A DNA stretch of 60,779 nt from Prosthecobacter fusiformis (GCF_004364345.1 NZ_SOCA01000016.1:1-60779), one strand, 5' to 3'; shown: positions 18,066-26,398, counted from the first letter of the stretch. Notes: generated by a model not told the origin, from the letters alone. A program made the numbers and translations.

Positions 18066-18890
18066 ATGAAATCTTGCACGCTTCTGTTAGGCCTGATGTT
18101 TTATTCATGGGCGCTACACGCTCAGGATTATGTGCCCGGCAGACATGATAAAGAAGTCATCCGTCTGTTGCAGGAAATGGCTCGGGACCTGCCGCTGCAA
18201 ACAACGGAATTAGAGACGGTAGCACTCAATTGTAGCGTGGCCAAAAAGGTAGGCTTGACCTGGGATCAGGCAGTGGCAGAAGCGGATGCTCGCTTCGGTA
18301 ACTTACAGCCTCAGCGGGCGGCTTTTTTGCGGAAATATTTGGAAGTGGGATCCCCAATCGCACATCTGGATGAACTGCAATTGAAGGATTCTGGGCTCTC
18401 CACGGGTACGGGCGGGAGCACATCCCGGAGCTTAATGATGGATGAGAGGATAAAACCAGAGATGAAGATTACGGTCTGGATGTCACAGGATTTTTTGGTC
18501 GCTCCTGCGATGCTTGGGCTTGAGGAGGTAATTGTGAATGAAACCCTATATAAAGGGCTGCAATTCGACCTGCAGGACCGTCTGCTCTTTGTTGGGCGGG
18601 AGTTGCCACCGATGGAAGATGGAACACTTTTACAGTTAACCCAGGGGACAAAGGGCAGCGACGGCAAGTTTTATCATGTGGGGACGATCACCGGCCCAGG
18701 GAAGGAATCGGAGAGCATCTGGCTCAATGCGGATTTCACTCTGAGGGAACGGCAGGTGAAAGTGGAAAAAAAGATGCATTACCGCGAATTGTATGAAGAA
18801 GGGATACTTCGCAAACGTCAGCATTACAGTACACGCCAGACCAGCGGTGGAACAGAGACTTTTGTGGCACGGGAAGAGACGTTTTCTTGA
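18066..18890 (+). CDS. Secreted protein of unknown function
   Basis: The 274-aa product carries a signal peptide (MKSCTLLLGLMFYSWALHAQ). The rest is soluble and mixed alpha/beta, with a helical N-terminal third, a Ser/Gly/Thr-rich linker near residues 115-125, and a beta-rich C-terminal half ending in a charged EEKMHYRELY-like stretch. No catalytic motif or family is recognised. GGAG 9 nt before the ATG at 18066 supports that start over the ATG at 18051. It stands alone. Confidence 0.7.
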   Translation: MKSCTLLLGLMFYSWALHAQDYVPGRHDKEVIRLLQEMARDLPLQTTELETVALNCSVAKKVGLTWDQAVAEADARFGNLQPQRAAFLRKYLEVGSPIAHLDELQLKDSGLSTGTGGSTSRSLMMDERIKPEMKITVWMSQDFLVAPAMLGLEEVIVNETLYKGLQFDLQDRLLFVGRELPPMEDGTLLQLTQGTKGSDGKFYHVGTITGPGKESESIWLNADFTLRERQVKVEKKMHYRELYEEGILRKRQHYSTRQTSGGTETFVAREETFS

Positions 18891-18996
18891 GCCAACGATA
18901 CTAATGATCCATCAAGAAAAGGGCATTTGTAGGACGATGAGTTGATTTAGGAAATTTCTCGACAGGAATCGTTCCCGCTCAATAATCGCCGCCAGC

Positions 18997-19893
18997 ATGA
19001 GCGCTATTCACATCACCACAGGGAGCGGGCAGTCAAAAATCTATGAGGAGGATCAGGCCCGGGCACTTTGGATGGAAGGGCATTTTGGAGAAGGGACGCT
19101 TTTCTGGCGTGAAGGGATGGCTGAGTGGCAGCCAATAGCTATTCTTTTCCCACCCACGGCTGTTTACCAACCCACACCGGCCTATCGTCCCGGTATGCCG
19201 CCTCTTCCTTTGGACCCGAACCAAGGTGCAAACTCCGTTTTCGGGGCTCCCAATCAAGGGCCTTATCGGTTCGCCAAAGATCCCACGACCTTGACCAAAG
19301 TGTTAAAGGTCTTGCTCTGGCTGGAGCTTGCCGTCGTCGTTGTCAGTTTGTTGAGCGACTTTGCACAGATGTCCATGATCAAGTCTGGTGGTTTTACAGA
19401 CGCTGAGGCAGAGGCCAATGACCAGCGGCAGGCCATGATAGGTGTCGCTTATTTGGTTGTGTTCATCATCACCGGCATCACTTTCCTAAAATGGATTTAT
19501 CGTGCCAATGTGAATTGTCGCGGATTTGGTGCCCAAAACATGGAGTTCACACCCGGCTGGTCGGTAGGTTGGTACTTCATTCCATTTTTAAACCTTGTTA
19601 GGCCGTTCCAGGCGATGAAGGAGATCTGGAAGGTCAGCACCGATCCTCAACGCTGGCAGATGCAGCAGAGCGCTGGCATTTTGACACTGTGGTGGACGTT
19701 GTGGATCCTTTCCAACATCACGGGTCAGATCACTTTTCGCACCAGCATGGCGGTGAACGATCTTCCTTCTCTGGAGGTGGCTACATCAGCCTCCATTGCA
19801 TCCAACCTTGTGGATGTTCCCCTGACTCTGGTGGCCATCACCCTCGTCAGCCGGATCTACAAAAAGCAGCATGCTCTTACGCAGAGAGTGTGA
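18997..19893 (+). CDS. GYF_2 / DUF4328 membrane protein
   Basis: The 298-aa protein has an N-terminal GYF_2-type domain (residues ~1-50; LWMEGHFGEGTLFWREGMAE and EWQPI are its hallmark), a Pro-rich linker (~52-85) and a C-terminal DUF4328 membrane domain with about four helices (VLLWLELAVVVVSLL, VAYLVVFIITGITFLKW, a SVGWYFIPFLNLVRPFQAM loop, and a last helix near residue 265). The WIYRANVNCRGFG segment is typical of DUF4328. GYF_2 is thought to bind proline-rich ligands at the membrane; the physiological role is unknown. Confidence 0.88.
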   Translation: MSAIHITTGSGQSKIYEEDQARALWMEGHFGEGTLFWREGMAEWQPIAILFPPTAVYQPTPAYRPGMPPLPLDPNQGANSVFGAPNQGPYRFAKDPTTLTKVLKVLLWLELAVVVVSLLSDFAQMSMIKSGGFTDAEAEANDQRQAMIGVAYLVVFIITGITFLKWIYRANVNCRGFGAQNMEFTPGWSVGWYFIPFLNLVRPFQAMKEIWKVSTDPQRWQMQQSAGILTLWWTLWILSNITGQITFRTSMAVNDLPSLEVATSASIASNLVDVPLTLVAITLVSRIYKKQHALTQRV

Positions 19894-20013
19894 CCGAAAG
19901 GGTTGATAAATAAGTTCAATTGAACAGTTGATATTCATCCTGATCCGCATCACTTTTGGATCTTGATCAGACTGTGGAAATCCGCCGTCAGATCAGCTTC
20001 AAAAGTGCAATTT

Positions 20014-20655
20014 ATGCGGATCAACACCACCTTAACCATCATTTCCGGCGGCCAAACTGGCGTGGACCAAGGGGCCCTGGATGCGGCCTTGGATCTCGGC
20101 AGTCCATGTGGTGGTTGGTGCCCCGCTGGGCGTGTGGATGAGGACGGAATTATCCCTGCACGCTTTCCATTGCGTGAACTGACGCTCGGCGGTTACAAAG
20201 CGCGCACGATCCGGAATTTATGCACCGCAGATGGCACCCTCATAATCTATTTTGGTGACCTGGAAGGCGGGACGGAATTGACAGCTTCCCACTGCATAAA
20301 AATAAGAAAGCCTTACCGCCTGATCAACGGGTGCGAGATCTCCCCAGAGCGCGCAGCCGTGGTCGCCCGCGAGTTTGTGCAACGCCGACGTCTGCGGAGT
20401 TTAAACATCGCAGGTCCACGCGCCAGCCGTCGGCCGGAAGGTTATGCCTATGCTTATTCTTTGGTGAAAGGATTATTGAATCCCCCACCTGCACTGAATG
20501 AAAGCGTATCCGGCCGGTTGCCCGCAAAGGCCTTACTTGCGCATCAGGATGAGTATCCCAGCGATGAGGGCAAGCACTGGGACCAGAATACTGGCAGAAC
20601 CCAAGCTCAATCCGAAGGTGCCAGTGATACCAACGATGATGAGGTAAATGGCTAG
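20014..20655 (+). CDS. SLOG-fold protein (YpsA / putative molybdenum carrier family)
   Basis: From the ATG at 20014 the protein has 213 aa. Residues ~8-150 match the family labelled 'putative molybdenum carrier' or cpYpsA, a Rossmann-like SLOG-superfamily nucleotide-binding fold: ISGGQTGVDQGALDAAL, GWCPAGRVDEDG, RTIRNLCTADGTLIIYFG and SLNIAGPRAS. SLOG proteins bind nucleotide-derived ligands and occur in stress and conflict systems; molybdenum binding is not certain. The last ~50 residues are acidic and low in complexity, and their DNA overlaps an antisense membrane protein gene, so this tail may be non-conserved. An in-frame upstream start at 19963 is less likely. Confidence 0.85.
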   Translation: MRINTTLTIISGGQTGVDQGALDAALDLGSPCGGWCPAGRVDEDGIIPARFPLRELTLGGYKARTIRNLCTADGTLIIYFGDLEGGTELTASHCIKIRKPYRLINGCEISPERAAVVAREFVQRRRLRSLNIAGPRASRRPEGYAYAYSLVKGLLNPPPALNESVSGRLPAKALLAHQDEYPSDEGKHWDQNTGRTQAQSEGASDTNDDEVNG

Positions 20656-20688
20656 AAGAGATAAACCGAGATTGGAAGTGAATTTCAT
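20533..20688 (-). CDS. Small two-helix membrane protein (51 aa), antisense overlap
   Basis: A leftward ATG-TAA frame encodes 51 residues: MKFTSNLGLSLLAIYLIIVG, a Gly/Ser-rich turn, then a second hydrophobic stretch (ILVPVLALIAGILIL) ending MRK. Two membrane helices with a short hairpin and a positive C-terminus match a widespread type of very small inner-membrane proteins known only as hypothetical. It overlaps the 3' end of the SLOG gene by 123 bp on the opposite strand. The run of small hydrophobic residues across most of the frame makes chance unlikely. Confidence 0.72.
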   Translation of the reverse strand: MKFTSNLGLSLLAIYLIIVGITGTFGLSLGSASILVPVLALIAGILILMRK

Positions 20689-20793
20689 AACTATGACAAG
20701 ATGTGATTTTTAATTCAGCGGTGCGATCTTATTCGGTGCTGGTTGTGATTATTCTTTCGGGCCGTCCTGGTAGAAGATAGCCATGGGATGGCG

Positions 20794-21387
20794 TTAGGGC
20801 TCAATACTGACGGGTGTACCAACGGATACCGTGCGGAAGAATGCCGCGGCCATGTAAGCAGGCATACCGATGCTGGCGTGCGTATCCGGGTAACCGGGCA
20901 GGAATCCTTCATGCAATCCAATACCGTTACCGATGCGCATGAATCTAGGCATGCTGGCCCCCACAAAGCGAGTTCCTTTAGGCCGAGGATCCCGTCGGGT
21001 ATCCACGTTTTTGTGTACAATGCTTCCAGCTCCATTCACATAATCACCGTACAAGGAGGAGCGGTGCTTGGCGTCCTTTTCCAAAATGCGAAAATTTCCG
21101 GTCGCAGGTGACGTCCATTCACGCCCGGTTGAAATAAGGGATACGCCTGCCAGTTCATCACCTTTGTAAAGATAGGCCCTTTTCTTGGCGAGGCTGATTC
21201 GCACGGACGGGCTCCCTTCCAGGCTGTCACCGATCCAAAAGGAAACATAATCCGGCGGTGCAGGCTGAGATTGCTGAGCTTTTTTCAAATCTGCATAAGG
21301 CTGCGGGTTGACAGCGCAACTGCTGCCAAGAAGTCCTATGGCGAAGAAAAGCGGGAGGGAGCCATATTTGAGGAGATGGAGTTTCAT
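20794..21387 (-). CDS. L,D-transpeptidase-like (YkuD) lipoprotein with altered active site
   Basis: The 197-aa product has a lipoprotein signal (LLGSSC) and a YkuD-type fold: VRISLAKKRAYLYKGDELAG, SLISTGREWTSPATGNFRIL, then IGLHEGFLPGY. L,D-transpeptidases crosslink peptidoglycan using a cysteine in (S/T)HGC(I/V)R. Here the corresponding residues read THASIGM, so the catalytic Cys appears replaced by Ser and the Arg by Gly, while the upstream His is kept. It may be a non-catalytic peptidoglycan-binding relative. It is divergent from the two-component genes with a palindrome 35 bp upstream of its start. Confidence 0.8.
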   Translation of the reverse strand: MKLHLLKYGSLPLFFAIGLLGSSCAVNPQPYADLKKAQQSQPAPPDYVSFWIGDSLEGSPSVRISLAKKRAYLYKGDELAGVSLISTGREWTSPATGNFRILEKDAKHRSSLYGDYVNGAGSIVHKNVDTRRDPRPKGTRFVGASMPRFMRIGNGIGLHEGFLPGYPDTHASIGMPAYMAAAFFRTVSVGTPVSIEP

Positions 21388-21421
21388 ACCTTATCATCGT
21401 GGCCCGAGCAGCAGGTGCCGA

Positions 21422-21437
21422 TGGGGTAAACACCCCA
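21422..21437. promoter_or_regulatory. 16-bp palindrome (site 1) between LDT-like gene and kinase locus
   Basis: TGGGGTAAACACCCCA: arms TGGGGT and ACCCCA around a 4-nt centre. It lies between two divergent genes, 35 bp from the transpeptidase-like start and 61 bp from the pseudokinase start. A second site at 24079-24094 is its reverse complement but for one base. Size and symmetry fit a dimeric regulator such as the NarL-type protein encoded between the two sites. Confidence 0.65.
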
Positions 21438-21497
21438 GGGCCAAAATGCGTGGCATACTCGTTTCTAGTTAGGATTCTGATTTTCATTCTTCTAACC

Positions 21498-22220
21498 ATG
21501 AAACCTTCCCCCGCTGGCGGGCTTGCTGAAAAGTATTTGGCGGCCTTGCACACTCATTTGTCCAAAGGTCCCCAGGCTGGGTTCTTGGCTGCGGGCGAAG
21601 TCGGCAAGCTGGCGGTCATTTTAAAGATGGAGACTCTTGGCATGGTGAAGGTGCATAATGATGCGCTCCAGGCCCTGCTTCTGCCTGACTGGCAGGCTAC
21701 AAAGCGCCAAATAATGACTAATCGCGCGGAACTTTTTTTTGCGGAGGCTATTCGCGGGATTGAGAGTACACATCCGGCTGCGCAGAAGAGTAATGCCGAC
21801 TTGAAAGACCTGAATGGGGAACTGGCACAGTGCATCCTGAACCTTGCTACCTCCAAGTTGCAACTGAAGGAAGGCGTGCAGCAGCGCAAGGCGGCAGAGA
21901 GAGAATTGAAGACGAGCCGCATCCTGGCGGCAAGGCTGCTCAAGGAATCCCAGGCCTTGCAAGAACATCTGCAGGATCTTGTCCGGCAGATTCTTGCTTC
22001 CGACGAGGAAGAACGTCACAAGATGAGCAAGGGACTGCAGAGCGAAATTGCCCAGACCCTGCTTTCCATTCACGTCCGGCTGCTGTCTCTAGACAAAGAA
22101 CTTTCCATCAATGACGAGGAGTTTGAGAAAGCCATGTCTGTGACCCAAGGATTGGTGAAGGACTCGGTCACCATCATTAACCGTTTTGTCCGGGAATACG
22201 GCGTCGTGTATGAAAACTAA
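21498..22220 (+). CDS. Degenerate sensor-kinase paralogue lacking His and ATPase domain
   Basis: From the ATG at 21498 the protein has 240 aa and aligns by eye with the N-terminal half of the following kinase: a helical sensory region (GKLAVILKMETLGMVKVHND vs GLETLDLARIHEDA), an AELFFAEAI segment, a coiled-coil (ELKTSRILAARLLKESQALQ) and a dimerisation helix. The phosphorylated His of the paralogue (SRELHDVVAQTL) is replaced (SKGLQSEIAQTL), and the protein ends right after that helix, without HATPase domain. It overlaps the kinase start by 11 nt. It may form heterodimers and act as receptor or antagonist; this is inference. Confidence 0.8.
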   Translation: MKPSPAGGLAEKYLAALHTHLSKGPQAGFLAAGEVGKLAVILKMETLGMVKVHNDALQALLLPDWQATKRQIMTNRAELFFAEAIRGIESTHPAAQKSNADLKDLNGELAQCILNLATSKLQLKEGVQQRKAAERELKTSRILAARLLKESQALQEHLQDLVRQILASDEEERHKMSKGLQSEIAQTLLSIHVRLLSLDKELSINDEEFEKAMSVTQGLVKDSVTIINRFVREYGVVYEN

Positions 22221-23385
22221 ACCTCATTCCCGACTGCCAGGATATCTGCCCGCCTTGCGCAAGCATCTGGTAGAAACGCAAGCTCATAGCCTTGAGTCCG
22301 CGCGGAGGCAGGGATTGCGCGCTGTTAAGCTCGGCCTGGAAACCCTGGATTTGGCCAGGATCCATGAAGACGCATTGATCAGCCTCGTTCTCCCGAAAGC
22401 CTCTGCTCGGAATCTGGACCAAAGGTCGAAACGTGCAGGCGCTTTTTTTGCTGAGGCCATTGCCCCCATTGAAGAAACGCATCGTGGTGCACGTGATGCC
22501 AATGCTCAGCTAAAACGCACTATCGAAACCCTGACCCTGCGGACGGTAGAATTGGCCAATACTAACCAGGAATTAAAAAAAGAAATCATTCAGCGGAGAG
22601 CGGTGGAGGATTCCCTTCGCACTAGTGAAAAGACCTCCAGCCAATTGTTGGAAAAATCGCGTCATCTTCAGGAGGAACTGCGGCATCTCTCACGCCAGCT
22701 TTTGTCTGCCCAAGAGCAAGAGCGAAAAAGGATCAGCCGCGAGTTGCATGATGTCGTGGCGCAGACCCTCGCCAGCATCAACCTCCGGCTGGCCGGCCTG
22801 CAAACTCTGAATACGGCTAACATTAAAGAGATGCGCCAGAAGATTGTGGTGACCCAGCGGCTGGTGGCCAAATCCGTGGACATCGTGCATCGCTTCGCCC
22901 GTGATTTGCGCCCGGCAATGTTGGATGATCTTGGCCTCATCCCTGCCCTTCAGTCATCCATGAAAGGCTTCATGGAAAGGACTGGGATCCGCGTAGAACT
23001 CACAACCTTCGCCGGGGTAGAACAGCTCAGCAGCGTCACCCGTACTATGCTGTACCGGGTGGCTCAGGAAGCTCTGGCTAACATAGCCCGCCACTCGAAA
23101 GCTAGTCGCGCAACGGTTATCATTCGCAAAGCCAGGCACAGCATTCAGATGGAGATTCATGATAACGGCCAGGGCTTCAAGGTGGAAGGCGCCGTATTCG
23201 CCCGGAGCAGCAAGGGGCTGGGTTTGTTAGGCATGCGAGAGCGGGTGGAAATGGTCGGAGGTACCTTTTGTGTAAAGTCGGAACTGGGAAAAGAAACCAC
23301 ACTGTTGGTGGAGATTCCTCACAGCATTCGTGCTGGCAGGATCGCGAAAAAGAAAACCCCTAACCTTTCCCTCAAATGCCCATAG
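22210..23385 (+). CDS. NarL-type sensor histidine kinase (HisKA_3)
   Basis: From the ATG at 22210 the protein has 391 aa. The N-terminal ~90 residues resemble the helical sensor region found in other kinases with the phrase LGLETLDLARIHE. A coiled coil follows, then HisKA_3 with phospho-acceptor His in RKRISRELHDVVAQTL, and an HATPase domain with N-box LYRVAQEALANIARHS, G1 DNGQGF and G2 GLGLLGMRERV. No transmembrane helix is seen, so it is a cytoplasmic sensor; the signal is unknown. It overlaps the pseudokinase by 11 nt and the response regulator by 10 nt, so all three should be co-translated. Confidence 0.93.
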   Translation: MKTKPHSRLPGYLPALRKHLVETQAHSLESARRQGLRAVKLGLETLDLARIHEDALISLVLPKASARNLDQRSKRAGAFFAEAIAPIEETHRGARDANAQLKRTIETLTLRTVELANTNQELKKEIIQRRAVEDSLRTSEKTSSQLLEKSRHLQEELRHLSRQLLSAQEQERKRISRELHDVVAQTLASINLRLAGLQTLNTANIKEMRQKIVVTQRLVAKSVDIVHRFARDLRPAMLDDLGLIPALQSSMKGFMERTGIRVELTTFAGVEQLSSVTRTMLYRVAQEALANIARHSKASRATVIIRKARHSIQMEIHDNGQGFKVEGAVFARSSKGLGLLGMRERVEMVGGTFCVKSELGKETTLLVEIPHSIRAGRIAKKKTPNLSLKCP

Positions 23386-24056
23386 AACGAATAACCGTGT
23401 TGCTGGCAGAAGACCACACCATCGTCCGGCAAGGACTACGGGCGCTTCTGGAACTGGAAGGTGACATGCGAGTCATCGGCGAGGCTGAAAACGGACGCCA
23501 AGCGGTGGAACTGACTCGCAAACTTTCCCCGGCTTTGGTGGTGATGGACATCGCGATGCCTCTGCTAAACGGTCTTGAAGCCACACGCCAAATTCTTGCG
23601 GAGAAACCTGCCACCAAAATACTCATCCTCTCCGCTCACAGTGATGATGCCTATGTAAATCTGGTTATGACCCTGGGTGCCTCTGGTTACCTCATCAAAC
23701 AAACAGCGGCACGCGTCCTGCCGGAAGCGATACGTAAGATTCATCAAGGCCATTCCTTCTTTAGTCCCAGCATCTCACGACGACTGCTACAGCAGAAATC
23801 ATCACAGCGAGGAGACCCGAATGTTAGAAAAACAGCCTCACCATTGACCTCCCGTGAAATGGAGGTGCTTCAACTCATCGCCGAGGGGAATGCGAATAAA
23901 GAAACGGCAGAAGAACTGAATATCAGCATCAAGACGGTAGAAAAACATCGGCAGTCCCTCATGCATAAGCTCAACATTCATGACACGGCCAGGCTGACTC
24001 GTTACGCCATCGCCACAGGCATCATTGAGAGCAGTGTGCAGGTAACAATCATTTGA
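23376..24056 (+). CDS. LuxR/NarL-family response regulator
   Basis: The 226-aa protein has a receiver domain (ITVLLAEDHTIVRQGLRALL with the acidic pair, phospho-acceptor Asp in VVMDIAMPLLNG, Thr/Ser switch in ILILSAHSDD, Lys in GYLIKQ) and a C-terminal GerE/LuxR helix-turn-helix (LTSREMEVLQLIAEGNANKE, then ISIKTVEKHRQSLMHKL). It is the cognate partner of the adjacent kinase. The natural targets to propose are the two 16-bp palindromes flanking the operon, hence autoregulation plus control of the transpeptidase-like gene and the alcohol dehydrogenase. Confidence 0.95.
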   Translation: MPIERITVLLAEDHTIVRQGLRALLELEGDMRVIGEAENGRQAVELTRKLSPALVVMDIAMPLLNGLEATRQILAEKPATKILILSAHSDDAYVNLVMTLGASGYLIKQTAARVLPEAIRKIHQGHSFFSPSISRRLLQQKSSQRGDPNVRKTASPLTSREMEVLQLIAEGNANKETAEELNISIKTVEKHRQSLMHKLNIHDTARLTRYAIATGIIESSVQVTII

Positions 24057-24078
24057 GCAACCGTTACAACTGCCTAGG

Positions 24079-24094
24079 TGGGGTGTTCACCCCA
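24079..24094. promoter_or_regulatory. 16-bp palindrome (site 2) between regulator and alcohol dehydrogenase
   Basis: TGGGGTGTTCACCCCA; its reverse complement differs from site 1 at one central base. It lies 23 bp after the regulator stop and 87 bp before the dehydrogenase start, a suitable distance for an activator site. Confidence 0.65.
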
Positions 24095-24180
24095 TTGCGG
24101 AATCTAGTGGCCAGAAGCTATCAGATGATCATGAAAACAAAGCTCAACCACAACGAAATTTCATAAGTGAGATACACTGT

Positions 24181-25242
24181 ATGAAAGCACTCGTTTATCA
24201 AGGGCCGGGAAAAAAATCTCTGGGGGATGTGCCTCAACCAGTCCTCCAGGAAGCCACGGACGCCATCGTACGTATAACAAAAACGACTCTTTGCGGTACC
24301 GATCTGCACATCCTCAAAGGCAATGTGCCAACCGTGGCAGAAGGCCGGGTCCTCGGGCATGAAGGCATCGGCGTGGTAGTGCAGGCAGGATCTGGCGTCG
24401 TGAGGTTTAAAAGCGGAGACCTTGTCGTTATTTCCTGCATCACCGCCTGTGGTCACTGTGAGTTTTGTCGCCGAGGGATGTGCTCCCACTGTGAAAAGGG
24501 TGGATGGATGTTAGGAAATACCATTGATGGTACCCAGGCTGAATTTGTCCGCATCCCTTTTGCTGATAACAGCCTGCACCCTATCCCCGAAAATGCGAAT
24601 GAGGAAGCGATGGTGATGCTCAGTGACATCCTCCCCACCGGTTATGAATGCGGGGTGCTCAGCGGTTGTGTAAGGCCTGGAGACAGTGTGGCCATCATTG
24701 GCGCTGGCCCCATCGGATTGGCAGCTTTGTTGACAGCCCAATTCTATTCACCTGCGGATATCATCGTGATAGATCATGACGAGCATCGGCTGGATGTGGC
24801 CAAAAAACTTGGTGCCACTAGGCTGGTGAATAGCAGTAATCGAGGGACAGTGGAAAAGGCCATGGCGATGACCATGGGCCGGGGTGTTGATGTGGCCATT
24901 GAGGCGGTGGGACTGCCGGAGACATTTGAAATCTGTCAAAGCATCATCGCCCCCGGCGGGCACATCGCCAACATCGGCGTGCATGGACAAAGCGTGCCCT
25001 TGCATCTGGAGCGGCTATGGAACCAGAACATCACCATCACCACCCGGCTGGTGGATGCGACAACCACCGCGCTGTTGCTCAAATCGGTGGTGTCAGGAAG
25101 GCTCCTTCCTCGGCAACTCATCACTCACCGCTTTCCATTTGGCGAGATACTTAGCGCCTACGACATCTTCGCTAAACCGTCTCATGAGAAAGCTCTGAAG
25201 ATCATCTTAACCAATAGCTTTCCAGAAATGTCGGCAGGATAA
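24181..25242 (+). CDS. Zinc-dependent alcohol dehydrogenase (MDR family)
   Basis: The 353-aa protein is a medium-chain zinc dehydrogenase. The catalytic zinc site is CGTDLHIL plus GHEGIGVV; the structural zinc site is the four-Cys lobe CGHCEFCRRGMCSHC; the Rossmann motif is GAGPIGLAALL, followed by VIDHDEHRLDVAKKLGA with an Asp that favours NAD. It most resembles isopropanol/threonine-dehydrogenase-like members. Its position behind a palindrome shared with the two-component locus suggests regulation by that system. The physiological substrate is unknown. Confidence 0.93.
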   Translation: MKALVYQGPGKKSLGDVPQPVLQEATDAIVRITKTTLCGTDLHILKGNVPTVAEGRVLGHEGIGVVVQAGSGVVRFKSGDLVVISCITACGHCEFCRRGMCSHCEKGGWMLGNTIDGTQAEFVRIPFADNSLHPIPENANEEAMVMLSDILPTGYECGVLSGCVRPGDSVAIIGAGPIGLAALLTAQFYSPADIIVIDHDEHRLDVAKKLGATRLVNSSNRGTVEKAMAMTMGRGVDVAIEAVGLPETFEICQSIIAPGGHIANIGVHGQSVPLHLERLWNQNITITTRLVDATTTALLLKSVVSGRLLPRQLITHRFPFGEILSAYDIFAKPSHEKALKIILTNSFPEMSAG

Positions 25243-25259
25243 AAATGACCTGCCGACAT
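25228..25259 (+). terminator. 11-bp perfect inverted repeat across the dehydrogenase stop codon
   Basis: ATGTCGGCAGG (25228-25238) and CCTGCCGACAT (25249-25259) pair perfectly; the TAA lies in the left edge of the loop. There is no T-run rightward. Probably a convergent-gene hairpin that protects or ends both this transcript and that of the oxidoreductase. Confidence 0.6.
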
Positions 25260-25270
25260 GTTCAGGGGTG

Positions 25271-26398
25271 TTAAACCGTGAAGGCAGGCAGTTTCACGAT
25301 CTTGCCTCCGGCCAGTGCGGATTCATGGGCGCAGAGACCTACGCATGTCCAGTTGGCGGATTGTTTGGCATTGGGGAAGGGGGCGCGGCCTTCAATGAGC
25401 GCACTGGCGAATTCGTGGGCTAAGTGGGGGTGACTGCCGCCATGCCCGCTCCCTTGCACGAAGCTGAGATGGGTCTTTTTGCCCAGGTCATAAACGCCCT
25501 TAGTGGTGAAGTCGCGAATGGCTTTTGGCAGGCGCTTAGCGTAGTCGGGCGCTTTGACAAGTTTGGGGATTTTGTGTTCCGGAAGCTTGGCCGTATGAAG
25601 GACCAGCGGCTCGTGTTCGATGAGTGGCCACTCGATAGATGCCTTGTCACCATAGACATCAATGCTCTCCCGGTATTGGCGGGCGGTATCGAAGAGGCTG
25701 CGGATCACGCGAGCACTGAGGTCGCTGTCCTTAAATTTCACATGGGCGGTTTCGACAGCAAAAGGGGAGCCGTATTCTTTGACCAGCTCTGGACGGATGG
25801 TGCCGGAGCCAAAACAGCTCACGTATTCTGCAGGGGTGCCGGCGAGGGCAGCCACGGGTCCCACACAATGAGTGGCATACCACATGGGGGGCAGGCCGGG
25901 CCAGTAGTTAGGCCAGCCATCCATGTCCTGCTGATGGCTGGCTTGAAGGAACTGAAGCTTGCCCAGGACGCCTTTTTCATACTGCTCCTTCATGTAAAGA
26001 AACTCGCGGGCATACACCACTGTCTCCATCATCATGTAGCTGAGACCTGTTTTTTTGACGAGGTCACAGATTTTTTTGCAGTCCTCAATGTTGGTGGCCA
26101 TGGGCACCGTGCAGGCAACGTGCTTGCCTGCCTGGAGGGCTTCGATAGACATCCACCCGTGATCTGGAATGGGGGAATTGATATGGACGGCATCAATCGC
26201 CGGATCCTTGAGCATCTCGCGGTAGTCAGTGTAACGGACGTCCACGCCGAAGGCATCACCGATGTTGTTAAGCTTCTTGGGATCACGCTGGCAAATGGCG
26301 TAACAAACCGTGTTGGGATGGCGCTGCCAGATGGGGATAAATTCAGCCCCGAATCCGAGGCCGACGACGGCGATGTTGAGCTTCTTCTTGGTGGCCAT
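25271..26398 (-). CDS. Gfo/Idh/MocA-family oxidoreductase
   Basis: The 375-aa chain begins with a Rossmann motif (LNIAVVGLGFGAEFIP), then CYAICQRDPKKL and GKHVACTVPMATN (equivalent to the EKP motif with Thr-Val-Pro), and the C-terminal substrate domain with a QDMDGWPNYWPGLPP loop and GSGHGGSHPHLAHEF, whose His residues fit the catalytic region. These NAD(P)-dependent enzymes act on sugars, inositols or sugar acids. The Trp-Pro-rich loop suggests a sugar-sized ligand; no specificity can be assigned. The ATG at 26398 (MATKKKLN) is chosen over one 45 nt upstream, which would add an unrelated leader. Confidence 0.9.
   Translation of the reverse strand: MATKKKLNIAVVGLGFGAEFIPIWQRHPNTVCYAICQRDPKKLNNIGDAFGVDVRYTDYREMLKDPAIDAVHINSPIPDHGWMSIEALQAGKHVACTVPMATNIEDCKKICDLVKKTGLSYMMMETVVYAREFLYMKEQYEKGVLGKLQFLQASHQQDMDGWPNYWPGLPPMWYATHCVGPVAALAGTPAEYVSCFGSGTIRPELVKEYGSPFAVETAHVKFKDSDLSARVIRSLFDTARQYRESIDVYGDKASIEWPLIEHEPLVLHTAKLPEHKIPKLVKAPDYAKRLPKAIRDFTTKGVYDLGKKTHLSFVQGSGHGGSHPHLAHEFASALIEGRAPFPNAKQSANWTCVGLCAHESALAGGKIVKLPAFTV

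Noticed and set aside
18897..18915. GATACTAATGATCC similar to the 23S 3' end
   Set aside because: Short chance match outside any rRNA context.
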